Positions 7,540 through 15,651 of a DNA stretch of 34,060 nucleotides are shown here, piece after piece; the stretch's first letter is position 1; every line of letters starts with the position of its first letter. The notes below the pieces were generated by a model that made no database searches, was not told where the DNA came from, and saw only the letters and a list, made by a program, of their open reading frames with translations. The DNA is from Holophagaceae bacterium. Lineage in GTDB: Bacteria; Acidobacteriota; Holophagae; Holophagales; Holophagaceae. Both the position numbers and the translations under genes were made by a program. The stretch covers positions 1 to 34,060 of the forward strand of contig JANYLR010000100.1 in NCBI GenBank assembly GCA_025363715.1, written 5' to 3'.

Positions 7540-8283
7540 ATGGATCCTGGATACTATGTTGCCGCCGGCAGTCTGAAGGCCCGCTCCTTCCAGCTGGAAG
7601 TGGTGGCGAACAACTTGGCGAATGCCGCCACGGTGGGCTACAAGCCCGACATGCCCTTCTTCGCCGTGTTCAACAAGGCCGCGGGCAGTGGCCGGAGGCT
7701 CCCCCTCAGTGGGTACCTCAATGATGGTGTGGTCTTCGCCGAGACCGGTGTGATCACCGAGCAGGGCGCCCTCAAGGCCACGGGTCGGCCCCTGGATCTG
7801 GCTGTGGAGGGTAATGCCTTCCTGCGGATCCGGACCCCCGCCGGCGACCGGGTCACCCGGGACGGGCGACTCCAGATGGGCGCAGACGGTCAGCTCCAGG
7901 CCATGGATGGCAATCCGGTACTCGGCAAAAACGGCCAGCCCATCAAGGTGGACCCCAAGAACGGCAATGTCTCGATCACCGCCGATGGCACCGTTTCGCA
8001 GAAGGACCAGACATTGGGCCAGCTGGATTTGAAGGCCTACGAGAAGCCCGGCGCCCTGAAGCGCACCGGGGCCCTGCGCTTCGATCCCACCGGCGCCACG
8101 GATGCCCCGGTGAAGGCCACGGTCACCCAAGGCCACCTGGAGCAGAGCGCCGTGGATTCGGCCTCGACCATGGTCGAGATGATCCGCCTGAACCGGCTTT
8201 TCGAAATGAGCATGAAGGTGGCTTCGACCCTCACCAACGATCTCGATTCCCGCTCCATCAACGATGTGGCGATCAGCCGGTAG
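7540..8283 (+). CDS. flgF: Flagellar basal-body rod protein FlgF
   Basis: 247 residues, the usual size. The N-terminus (YYVAAGSLKARSFQLEVVANNLANAATVGYK in order) is the conserved rod/hook coiled-coil motif with the ANNLAN signature. The middle contains the FlgF/G beta domain (LDLAVEGNAFLRI and RDGRLQMGADGQL). The C-terminus (VDSASTMVEMIRLNRLFEMS) is the matching coiled coil. FlgF is part of the proximal rod, exported by the flagellar type III system without a cleaved signal. AGAGGTG precedes the ATG. The next gene is flgG, 49 bp downstream, so the assignment rests on both motifs and order. Confidence 0.92.
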   Translation: MDPGYYVAAGSLKARSFQLEVVANNLANAATVGYKPDMPFFAVFNKAAGSGRRLPLSGYLNDGVVFAETGVITEQGALKATGRPLDLAVEGNAFLRIRTPAGDRVTRDGRLQMGADGQLQAMDGNPVLGKNGQPIKVDPKNGNVSITADGTVSQKDQTLGQLDLKAYEKPGALKRTGALRFDPTGATDAPVKATVTQGHLEQSAVDSASTMVEMIRLNRLFEMSMKVASTLTNDLDSRSINDVAISR

Positions 8284-8312
8284 TCCTCAGTTCTCAGTCC
8301 TTAGTCTTCAGT
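8284..8312. repeat. Four degenerate heptamer repeats
   Basis: Four head-to-tail units in the flgF-flgG gap: TCCTCAGT, TCTCAGT, CCTTAGT and CTTCAGT, consensus CYTCAGT. They end just before the flgG ribosome site GGGAGG. No coding role is evident. Confidence 0.5.
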
Positions 8313-8332
8313 GAATTGAACGGGAGGTTTTT

Positions 8333-9124
8333 ATGATGCGAGCGATGTGGTCCGCGGCGGCTGGCATGAATGTCCAGCAGTTCAACATGGACACGATCTC
8401 CAACAACCTGGCGAATGTGAACACCACGGGCTTCAAGAAGGCCCGGGCGGAGTTCCAGGATCTGCTCTACCAGACGGTGAACCTGGCGGGAACGGGCTCC
8501 AGCAACAACACGACCATCCCTTCGGGCATCCAGATGGGGCATGGCGCCAAGCTGCAGAGCATCCAGCACCAGTACACCACGGGCAACATGCGCCAGACGG
8601 GCAACCGCTTCGACATGGCCATCGAGGGCGATGGCTTCTTCCGGGTCACCCAGCCGGACGGCACCCTGGCCTACACCCGGGACGGCGGTTTCACCACGGA
8701 CCAGAATGGCGCCCTGGTGAACTCGGCGGGCTACCTGCTGGATCCCCAGATCACCATCCCCCAGGATGCCCTGAGCGTCACCATCGCCCCGGACGGCACC
8801 GTGAGCGTCACCCAGACGGGTCAAACCCAGCCCCAGACCGTGGGCCAGATCACCCTGTCCCATTTCGTGAATCCCACGGGCATGAACCAGCTGGGCCGGA
8901 ACCTTCTGCAGCCCACCCTGGCCAGCGGCGACGCCATCGATGGCACGCCCGGTACCGATGGCCTGGGCACCATCGCCCAGGGCTCCCTCGAAGTCTCCAA
9001 CGTGGATGTGGCCGAGGAGATGGTGAACATGATCATCGGCCAGCGGGCCTATGAGGCGAATTCCAAGACCATCCAGACCGTGGACAGCATGCTGGGCCTT
9101 GTGGCCAACCTCAAGCGCTCCTAG
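8333..9124 (+). CDS. flgG: Flagellar distal rod protein FlgG
   Basis: 263 residues, matching the usual 260-262. Start at ATG 8333 (ATG 8336 also possible) behind GGGAGG. The N-terminus has MRAMWSAAAGMNVQQFNMD followed by ISNNLANVNTTGFKK, the FlgG signature. The FlgF/G insert region (MAIEGDGFFRVTQPDGTLAY and TRDGGFTTDQNG) and the C-terminal motif EEMVNMIIGQRAYEANSKTI, then QTVDSMLG, are complete. It forms the distal rod that crosses the peptidoglycan and outer membrane. It lies in an operon with flgF upstream and flgA downstream; the flgA ribosome site overlaps its stop codon. Confidence 0.96.
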   Translation: MMRAMWSAAAGMNVQQFNMDTISNNLANVNTTGFKKARAEFQDLLYQTVNLAGTGSSNNTTIPSGIQMGHGAKLQSIQHQYTTGNMRQTGNRFDMAIEGDGFFRVTQPDGTLAYTRDGGFTTDQNGALVNSAGYLLDPQITIPQDALSVTIAPDGTVSVTQTGQTQPQTVGQITLSHFVNPTGMNQLGRNLLQPTLASGDAIDGTPGTDGLGTIAQGSLEVSNVDVAEEMVNMIIGQRAYEANSKTIQTVDSMLGLVANLKRS

Positions 9125-9134
9125 GAGTACCTGG

Positions 9135-9812
9135 ATGCGCGCCCTCGCCCTGCTCCTGTTCGCCCCCGCCCTGGTGGCCCAGGCCCCGGATGCCCCGGCC
9201 GAACGCATGGCCGAAGTCGCCCTGGCCTTCGCCAGGTTGGAGGCGGGCAAGCTGGGCGGCGAGCACACGTTCAAGGTGGCCCAGCCACCGAGGGTGCCCC
9301 GAACGCGCCCCGGGAAAGTCACCTTCGAGCCCATGCACCTCAGCAAACTCGAGCCCCTGGGGCGGTTCTTTGTGGTGCTGGCCATCAAGGTGGATGGCGA
9401 TCGGGTGGGCATGACCCGGGTGGACCTGGAGGGGAGCTGGGTGGGCACGGTGCTTCGGGCCAAGTCGGACCTGACCCGGAAGACCGAGCTCAGCGCCGAC
9501 CAGGTGGAACCTGGCCCCTTCGAGGGGGTGCCGCCCCAGGGCTTCCTGCGGGCCATTCCCGAGGGCCAGCGGCTTATGCGATCCGTGGTGTCGGGCAAGA
9601 TCCTGACCCAGGGGGATCTGGAATCCGTTCCCTTGATCCAGAGCGGAGACAAGGTCCGTCTGACTGCAACCCGCGAGGCCCTGACCATCACCGTCGATAC
9701 CATGGCCAAGAGCAAGGCAGGTCTGGGGGACCGGGTGCGCCTGGAATCCCCCGGAGGCCGACGGCCCCTCACGGCCATTGTCACGGGACCCGGCGAGGCC
9801 CGACTGCAGTAG
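9135..9812 (+). CDS. flgA: Flagellar P-ring assembly chaperone FlgA
   Basis: 225 residues from ATG 9135; AGGAG at 9123-9127 overlaps the flgG stop and fixes this start. A signal peptide (MRALALLLFAPALVAQA) sends it to the periplasm. The C-terminal two thirds fit FlgA with its SAF-like domain: VVSGKILTQGDLESVPLIQS, then GDKVRLTATREALTITVDTMAKSK and a GDRVRLESP segment. FlgA assists FlgI to form the P ring. Usually flgH and flgI follow; here the next gene is an unrelated DUF1292 protein, so the ring genes must lie elsewhere. Sequence outside the SAF region is weakly conserved, as is normal for FlgA. Confidence 0.85.
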   Translation: MRALALLLFAPALVAQAPDAPAERMAEVALAFARLEAGKLGGEHTFKVAQPPRVPRTRPGKVTFEPMHLSKLEPLGRFFVVLAIKVDGDRVGMTRVDLEGSWVGTVLRAKSDLTRKTELSADQVEPGPFEGVPPQGFLRAIPEGQRLMRSVVSGKILTQGDLESVPLIQSGDKVRLTATREALTITVDTMAKSKAGLGDRVRLESPGGRRPLTAIVTGPGEARLQ

Positions 9813-9887
9813 ACGGCCATCACAGGATCTTCCCTTGGCCGGACAAGGATTCGACCTTATTCTTGACCCTTGCGCAAGGAGGAGCCC

Positions 9888-10235
9888 ATGGCTCACGAGG
9901 GTCACGAACACGGACCAGACTGCAACCACGATCACGACGATTCCTTCGAAATCGAAGTCGTTGAACTAGAAGACGAGAACGGCGAGAAGGAGGAGTTCGC
10001 GATCCTGGAAGAGCTCGCGTTCGAGGACCGCAACTTCGCCATCCTCGCGCCCCTGGCCGAGTTGCAGGCCCAGGAGGAGGGCACCGCCGATCCCGAGGAG
10101 GGCCTGAGCCTGGAGATCTTCGAGGTCAAGGATGATATGTTCACCCCCCTGGAGGACGAAGCCCTGGCCGAGCGCCTCATGAAGCACCTCGATGAGCAGG
10201 AAGCCAAGCTCAAGGCCGAGGAAGAGAAGGACTGA
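9888..10235 (+). CDS. DUF1292-type acidic protein with His-rich N-terminus
   Basis: 115 residues; AAGGAGG five bases before ATG 9888 is an excellent ribosome site. The N-terminus (AHEGHEHGPDCNHDHDD) holds six histidines, one Cys and many acids and could bind Zn, Ni or Co. Residues about 20-95 fit the DUF1292/YrzB family: FEIEVVELEDENGEKEEFAI, then a second half with SLEIFEVKDDMFTPLEDEAL. The C-terminus is a short charged helix ending in KAEEEKD. The protein is extremely acidic and probably soluble. Function unknown in the family. It stands 75 bp after flgA and ends at a strong hairpin. Confidence 0.75.
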   Translation: MAHEGHEHGPDCNHDHDDSFEIEVVELEDENGEKEEFAILEELAFEDRNFAILAPLAELQAQEEGTADPEEGLSLEIFEVKDDMFTPLEDEALAERLMKHLDEQEAKLKAEEEKD

Positions 10236-10250
10236 ACGCCCTCCCGGGCG

Positions 10251-10280
10251 CAGGAAGGCCCCCGGTCGGGGGCCTTCCTG
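10251..10280. terminator. Terminator hairpin between convergent genes
   Basis: CAGGAAGGCCCCCG (10251-10264) pairs perfectly with CGGGGGCCTTCCTG (10267-10280). There is no U-run after it on either strand, so termination strength is uncertain. It separates the DUF1292 gene from the convergent VOC gene. Confidence 0.6.
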
Positions 10281-10310
10281 CGTACCTTCCGGCCCGATGG
10301 CCGGAATGGG

Positions 10311-11102
10311 TCAAAGCTTGCCCTGGAAGAGGGAGAACACGGCGCCCTGGGGATCCTCGATGATGGCGAAGCGCCCCACCTTGGGAATATCCTGCGGAGG
10401 CACCCGGACCTTGGCACCGAGGGCTGTTGCCTTGGCCGTCCGCTCGTCAACGTCCTTGACCATGAAGTAGACCGTCCAATGGGAGGGGATGTCCTTCCAG
10501 GCGGGGCCCCAGTACTCGTTGATCTCCATCATGCCGCCGAAGTGGTTCTCATTGAGTACCCACTCGAAATACGGCATGTTGGGATCCACGGAGGGCTGGG
10601 CGGTCCATCCGAAGAGGGCGGGGTAGAAGGCCTGGGCCCCCTTGGCATCGGTGGTGGCGAGTTCAGTCCAGCAGAGGGCGGAGGGCTCCCCATAGGCGGT
10701 GACGCCCCTGTGGTTCTTGGCCTGCCAGAGGGCGAAGACTGCGCCCGCGGGATCCTGGATCAGGGCCATGCGGCCCTCTTCCATCACATCGAAGGGACCC
10801 ATGAGGAGCTGGGCGCCGAGTTCCTTCGCCTTCGCCGCCGCCGCATCCGCATTGGACACGGAGACGTAGGAAAGCCAGTGGGAGGGAATGCCCTGCTGGC
10901 GTTGTTCCTCGCTCTGGGCGCAAAGACCCGCGGCCTGGCGCTCGCCGGAGGTGAAGATGACGTAGTTGCCCATGGCAGTCGGGATCTCGTTGGCGTGCCA
11001 GCCGAACAGGTCCCCATAGAAGGCCTGGGCAGCCTTCAGATCGCGGGTGGCCAACTCCGGCCAACAAAAGGTGCCAATGGCGGGCAGGGTCATTTGAGCC
11101 AT
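10311..11102 (-). CDS. Two-domain VOC (glyoxalase-fold) protein
   Basis: 263 residues from the ATG at 11102, behind GGAGG; a longer frame to 11156 lacks a ribosome site. Two VOC modules of about 125 residues each: the first starts GTFCWPELATRDLKAAQAFY and ends around ALIQDPAGAVFALWQ; the second starts ALCWTELATTDAKGAQAFY and ends FAIIEDPQGAVFSLFQGK. Such twin VOC proteins resemble the CFP-30B-like hydroxylase/glyoxalase group and bind a metal at paired H/E sites. Substrate unknown. It lies 50 bp downstream of isocitrate lyase on the same strand and might be co-transcribed. Confidence 0.88.
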   Translation of the reverse strand: MAQMTLPAIGTFCWPELATRDLKAAQAFYGDLFGWHANEIPTAMGNYVIFTSGERQAAGLCAQSEEQRQQGIPSHWLSYVSVSNADAAAAKAKELGAQLLMGPFDVMEEGRMALIQDPAGAVFALWQAKNHRGVTAYGEPSALCWTELATTDAKGAQAFYPALFGWTAQPSVDPNMPYFEWVLNENHFGGMMEINEYWGPAWKDIPSHWTVYFMVKDVDERTAKATALGAKVRVPPQDIPKVGRFAIIEDPQGAVFSLFQGKL

Positions 11103-11152
11103 GGTTGCCTCCGGGGGCGAGGGTGGAAATATAAGGCGCAACACGCGACTTC

Positions 11153-13411
11153 TCAACCCTCCTTCCGGATCAGCTTCCCCAAGGCGTCCTTCGTCGGATC
11201 CAGAAGCTCCTTGACCCGGGCCTGGTTGATGTCGGCCACGATAATCTGGCCGACCTCCTGGGCCACTTCCGAAAAGAGCCCCTGATCCCGCATCTTGCCC
11301 GCCTGGTACTGGTTGTCCTCGGTGGGGGTGACGTAGTGGACGGAATCCACCTTGTACCGATGGACCAGATAGAGGTGGACCAGGGTCATGAGCCGCTTCT
11401 TCCGCAGCAGGTCCGAGAAGGTGTTCTGGTCCCGCACCGAGAGGATGCTCCGGCCCCGGCGGTCCCGGATGGGCGCGAAGATCAGGTTGGCATGCTTCTC
11501 TCCTCCCTTTCCGACCACTGCCAGCTCCAGCAGTTCTGAACCGGCCCGGTGGGGAAGCAGGGTGACGTTCAGGCTCTCCTTGATGCCGTAGTGCTCCCGC
11601 CAGATGGCCAGCCAGTCCTCCAGGACCTTCTTCGGGACTTCGGTCTGGATCAGGTGCTGGTGCTGGGTCGAGCCCTTCCCCATGGCCTTGGTCGTCGAGG
11701 TCCGGCCCGAGGACGCGGCCAGGGCCGCGTCCAGCCTGGGGCCACCCACCAGCGTCTGGGGGGTCCGGTAGGGGGATTCCAACATCCGGAACTTCCGCTG
11801 GAGGTTGGCCAGGGCGAGCATGCCGTCCTGCTGCAGGGCCGTGGCGAAATCCTCCGCCGCCAGGCCGTCGATCTGGTGGCCACCGTAGGTGATGAAGTTG
11901 AACACGAAGCCCATCTTCCCCAGCTCCTCCGGGAAGCGGCGCATGTCGTCCTCGCTCATGCCCGTCGAATCCCAGCTGAAGGATGGCGACAGGTTGTAGG
12001 CCAGCATCTGGTCGGGGAACGCCGCGTGGATGGCGTCCGCAAAAATCTTGGCATCGGCCAGGTCCGCCGTCTTGGTCTCCATCCAGAGGATGTCCGCGAA
12101 GGGAGCGGCCGCCAGGGACTTGGCGATGGCGTAGGGGATGCCCCCGCGGACCTGGTAGTAGCCCTCGGCGGTCTTGGCGGTCTCGCAGTCCCAGGTGGCG
12201 TAGATCCCGAGCTTTTCGGCCTGCTCCTGGGCCGCAGCCAAGGAGGCTGTCTGGGCGAAGGCATTCCAGCCCTCGAGGGTGATGGGGAAGGTCTCGCCTT
12301 CGGAAAGCCTGAACGCGAGCACTTCGGCCACGGCGTCTCCGTAGGTCTGCAGTCCGGCGTCAGTCTCCCAGACAACCATGAACTGCGACTCGACCTTGTC
12401 AAACATGGCGTCGAGATGGATGAAGGATCCCTTGAGCCAGGCGGCGGCATGCTCGGCGATCACTGCCTCAAGGCCTGAACGGTCCAGCCAGGCATCAGCG
12501 GCTTGGTACTGGAACTCGGGGATCTCGTAGAGCAAGTGCCCGTTGAGCTCGGTGACGCCAAGGGCGTAGAACCGGCGATGCAGGGCGAGGATGCAAGTCT
12601 TGTAGGAGGGAACGAACGGATTGGTCGCCCCCAGGATGAAGGGCTGGTCCCGCTCATCGTTCCGGCTCTCCAGCAGGTTGGCCGCCTCGGCGTCGGTGCG
12701 GGCCACGATAAGGCCCGGGACCCTCATCACGTCCAGCTGGAAGCGCGCGGCGTTCAGCCGCTTGATCTGTTCATCGGAAGGCACGAGGACTTTGCCGCCC
12801 TGGTGGCCGCACTTCTTGGTACCCGGACGCTGATCCTCGATGTGGTAGCCGGGGATGCCGGCCTCCACGAAGCGCCGCACGAGGTTGCGGACATGGGGAT
12901 CCCCGCCGTGACCGGTGTCTGCGTCGGCGATGATGAAGGGGCGGAAATCGACCTCAGGGGAGGCGGCGAGCTGGGCCGGGGACATCCGGGCCCGGAGGAA
13001 GCGCTGGTTCCGATCCGCCGTGAGCAGGGCCCGCACCAGCCCCGAGGCCTCGTCGGGCACCTGGGAGAGGGGGTAGCTGGCCAGATCCGGCCCCGGGTCC
13101 TCACTCACGGAGCCCTTCGCCGAGGTGGCCCAGCCCCCCAGGTAGATCGCCTCGATCCCCTTCCGCTTCATGGTCACCGCCTGGCCCGGCGAGTAGGGAC
13201 CGAAGGTGGTGATGGACTTCCGCGCCGAGAACAGCTCCCGGAGCCGGGTATGGAAGGCCTCCGCCGCCTCCCTGGCGACGGTGTAGTCCTGGGCGATGAG
13301 CCCCCGCTGTTCGACCACCTGCCGCGCGGAGTAGACCCGACGGATCCCGGCGAACCGGGGGCTGTCGAAGTACCTCTGAGTGGCTTGGAGGTCCTTTTCG
13401 AAGGGATTCAT
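11153..13411 (-). CDS. aceA: Isocitrate lyase, long (ICL2-type) form
   Basis: 752 residues, far longer than the E. coli type (434) and close to mycobacterial ICL2 (766). AGGAG precedes the ATG. The lyase barrel is complete: [20 protein letters not shown] for Mg2+ binding, and the catalytic loop KKCGH at residues 199-203. Later segments [18 protein letters not shown] and [13 protein letters not shown] complete the active site. Residues from about 600 onward form the extra C-terminal domain found in ICL2, which in mycobacteria binds acetyl-CoA and activates the enzyme. It splits isocitrate into glyoxylate and succinate (2-methylisocitrate possible). It is divergent from an aconitase-like gene 134 bp away; no malate synthase is present in the window. 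Confidence 0.95.
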   Translation of the reverse strand: MNPFEKDLQATQRYFDSPRFAGIRRVYSARQVVEQRGLIAQDYTVAREAAEAFHTRLRELFSARKSITTFGPYSPGQAVTMKRKGIEAIYLGGWATSAKGSVSEDPGPDLASYPLSQVPDEASGLVRALLTADRNQRFLRARMSPAQLAASPEVDFRPFIIADADTGHGGDPHVRNLVRRFVEAGIPGYHIEDQRPGTKKCGHQGGKVLVPSDEQIKRLNAARFQLDVMRVPGLIVARTDAEAANLLESRNDERDQPFILGATNPFVPSYKTCILALHRRFYALGVTELNGHLLYEIPEFQYQAADAWLDRSGLEAVIAEHAAAWLKGSFIHLDAMFDKVESQFMVVWETDAGLQTYGDAVAEVLAFRLSEGETFPITLEGWNAFAQTASLAAAQEQAEKLGIYATWDCETAKTAEGYYQVRGGIPYAIAKSLAAAPFADILWMETKTADLADAKIFADAIHAAFPDQMLAYNLSPSFSWDSTGMSEDDMRRFPEELGKMGFVFNFITYGGHQIDGLAAEDFATALQQDGMLALANLQRKFRMLESPYRTPQTLVGGPRLDAALAASSGRTSTTKAMGKGSTQHQHLIQTEVPKKVLEDWLAIWREHYGIKESLNVTLLPHRAGSELLELAVVGKGGEKHANLIFAPIRDRRGRSILSVRDQNTFSDLLRKKRLMTLVHLYLVHRYKVDSVHYVTPTEDNQYQAGKMRDQGLFSEVAQEVGQIIVADINQARVKELLDPTKDALGKLIRKEG

Positions 13412-13500
13412 GGCTGGCTCCTGTCGGATGCTTGGATCGAGTCGGGGGGATTGCTGCCGATCCTAACTCCCGCCGAGGCTCTTGGGACCCCCATTTGTCG

Positions 13501-13514
13501 ACCTGACCGCAGGT
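13501..13514. promoter_or_regulatory. Small palindrome in the divergent isocitrate lyase/aconitase promoter region
   Basis: ACCTG-ACCG-CAGGT is a 5-bp inverted repeat with a 4-bp gap in the 134-bp space between the two divergent starts. It is a candidate operator only; no clear -35/-10 pair was found. Confidence 0.25.
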
Positions 13515-13545
13515 AGGTTGTGGCCCCTTGGCTTAACCTGGAAGC

Positions 13546-15492
13546 ATGCTGCCCGACTCTGTTCGCTTTGATGGCCGAATCCTTTTCCTCACGGAGGATC
13601 CGGCACGGATCCTCCGCCAATTGAACGGCGAGGATCTGGAAGCCTCTGACACCGGTCCCTTGCGGGACCAGATCAGCACGGACGAGATCACACCGGCCTT
13701 CATCTGCTACCACTTCGATGAGAAGCTGGGCGACTTTCCTTACCTGGGTCTGAAATGCGGCGGTGCCTTCCCGATGAAAGCGGGCACGGTCCGCGCCGGG
13801 GGTTTCGCTGTGAGCGTGGCCGGAAAGCGGCGGGGCAAGGGCAGCAGCCGGGAGGCCAGCCCCTATGCGGAACAGTGCGCGGGCATCCGCCTGCTGATCG
13901 CCGAAAGCTTCGAGCGCATCTACCGCCAGAACGCCCAGAACCTGGGCCTGCTCACCAGCACGGACTTCGGGTTGATCCCGCGCATCCGGCGGGGTGAGGC
14001 CATCCCCCTGGCCGAATTCATGACGGGACTGGATCCAGTGACCGCCGAGATCGTGCGCCGGGGTGGCCTCTTCCCCTACAACGCGGCGCGCCTCCGGGGC
14101 GAGGTCGCGCCGCCGTGGCCGGTCCACGCGCCGCGACCCATGACCTACGCGGAGAAGCTGCTGGCCAGGCACGCGGTGGTGGACGCGGCGACCCGGCAGG
14201 TGGGGCTGTCTGCCGTGCGGCCCGGCGATGGCCTCTTCGTGCAGGCCAACTGGCGCTTCAGCCACGATTACGTGACGCCCATGGCCGCGAGTTTCCTGGC
14301 CAAGGCACTGGGGCCTGATGCCGTGCTGCGCGACCCCGAACACATCCTCGCCTTCCGGGACCACCTCACCTTCCTGCACCACAGCATGGTGCCCGAGCAC
14401 CGGGCCCTGGGTCTGCTGGCCGTGGCGGAGCGACTCAAGCCCGCTCAGGAGGCCTTCTGCGTGAAGCATGGCATCCGGCTGCATGGCGAGCTGTCGGATG
14501 GCTCGGGGAGCGAAGGCATCTGCCACGCCATCATGGCAGAGCGGTACGTGTTGCCCGGCCAGCTGGTGGTGGGCACGGATTCCCACACCCCCCATGCCGG
14601 CGCCCTGGGCTGCCTGGCCTTCGGCGTGGGCACCACCGACATCGCCTGCGCCTGGGTGACGGGCGATGTCCGAGTCACCGTGCCACCCACCCTGCGGGTG
14701 CGCCTGCAGGGCCGGTTGCGGGCGAACGTATCGGCCAAGGACTTGGTCCTGCATCTTCTGGCCCAGCCCCTCATCCAGGAGGGCGGCGCCATCGGCCATG
14801 TCATTGAATACCAGGGCGAGGGCCTGCTGGACCTTGATACCGACGAGCGGGCCACCCTCACCAACATGGCCGCAGAGATTGGCGGCTTCACGGGGCTCAT
14901 CGCGCCGGATGGCGAAACAGTCCGCTTCGTGAAGGAGCGCCGGGGCGTGGAGCTGGCGCTGGAACCTTGGATGCGTGGTGACGATGGCGCGGAGTACGCG
15001 CAGACCCTGGACGTGGACTGCGCGGCCCTGGGGCCCATGCTGGCCCGCCCCGGCGATCCCGGGAACGGCGTGGCCCTGGCGGATCTGGGCGAGACCGTGC
15101 CCATCCACATCGCCTACTTGGGCAGCTGCACCGGCGGCAAGCGGGAGGATCTGCGGCGGGCCTACGAGGTGGTGCGCACGGCGTCGAAGGAAGGGAAACG
15201 CGTGCCAGAAGGCGTGCAGTTCTTCGTTCAGTGCGGCAGTGAGGACGTACGGCGGTATGCCGAGGCCGAGGGCTGGATGGCGGCCTTCGAGGCCGTGGGC
15301 GCGGTGGTGCTGGGCAGTTCCTGTGGGGCCTGCATCAACGCTGGACCCGGTGTGTCCACCCATCCGGAACAGGTGACCATCAGTGCCATCAACCGGAACT
15401 TCCCGGGCCGCAGCGGCCCCGGCCAAGTGTGGCTGGCCAGCCCCGCCACCGTCGCCGCCAGCGCCCTGGCCGGACGGATCGCGGGGGCGTGA
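13546..15492 (+). CDS. Aconitase-superfamily hydratase with the swivel domain first
   Basis: 648 residues, start ATG 13546 (weak GGAAG upstream). The order of domains is reversed compared with AcnA: residues about 1-200 form the LeuD-like swivel (DQISTDEITPAFICYHF and KGSSREASPYAEQCAGIRL), and residues about 230-648 form the LeuC-like 4Fe-4S part. Its cluster cysteines are visible as YLGSCTGGKREDLRRA and VLGSSCGACINAGPG (Cys then CxxC), and the active-site segment is VVGTDSHTPHAGALGC. E. coli AcnB also has the swivel first but with an extra HEAT domain, absent here. It should interconvert a hydroxy-acid pair such as citrate/isocitrate. Being divergent from ICL2 favours isocitrate or 2-methylisocitrate, which is inference. 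An isopropylmalate-type substrate is possible. Confidence 0.85.
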   Translation: MLPDSVRFDGRILFLTEDPARILRQLNGEDLEASDTGPLRDQISTDEITPAFICYHFDEKLGDFPYLGLKCGGAFPMKAGTVRAGGFAVSVAGKRRGKGSSREASPYAEQCAGIRLLIAESFERIYRQNAQNLGLLTSTDFGLIPRIRRGEAIPLAEFMTGLDPVTAEIVRRGGLFPYNAARLRGEVAPPWPVHAPRPMTYAEKLLARHAVVDAATRQVGLSAVRPGDGLFVQANWRFSHDYVTPMAASFLAKALGPDAVLRDPEHILAFRDHLTFLHHSMVPEHRALGLLAVAERLKPAQEAFCVKHGIRLHGELSDGSGSEGICHAIMAERYVLPGQLVVGTDSHTPHAGALGCLAFGVGTTDIACAWVTGDVRVTVPPTLRVRLQGRLRANVSAKDLVLHLLAQPLIQEGGAIGHVIEYQGEGLLDLDTDERATLTNMAAEIGGFTGLIAPDGETVRFVKERRGVELALEPWMRGDDGAEYAQTLDVDCAALGPMLARPGDPGNGVALADLGETVPIHIAYLGSCTGGKREDLRRAYEVVRTASKEGKRVPEGVQFFVQCGSEDVRRYAEAEGWMAAFEAVGAVVLGSSCGACINAGPGVSTHPEQVTISAINRNFPGRSGPGQVWLASPATVAASALAGRIAGA

Positions 15493-15529
15493 TGTGACTG
15501 TGGACCTGGTTCGAGAGGCCTGAGATAGT

Positions 15530-15632
15530 GGCCAAGGGTCTGTTTTCAAGGTGGGGTGTGGCCGCGCAAGGGGCGCCGCCCAAGCGAGACAAGGAAAGCG
15601 ACCCACATCCACTTTGGAAACAGACCCTGGCC
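15530..15632. repeat. Long imperfect inverted repeat upstream of the PAP2 gene
   Basis: The left arm (15530-15561, starting GGCCAAGGGTCTGTTTTCAA) and the right arm (15603-15632, ending GAAACAGACCCTGGCC) are about 30 bp and complementary with few mismatches, around a 41-bp spacer. The RNA would fold as one long stem. It could end the aconitase transcript, control the PAP2 gene, or be a small mobile element; no T-run follows the stem. Confidence 0.7.
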
Positions 15633-15651
15633 CTTGGAGAAGATGCCCTTC

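Noticed and set aside
8284..8312. CRISPR-like array
   Set aside because: Units are 7-8 bp with no spacers; no cas gene in the window.
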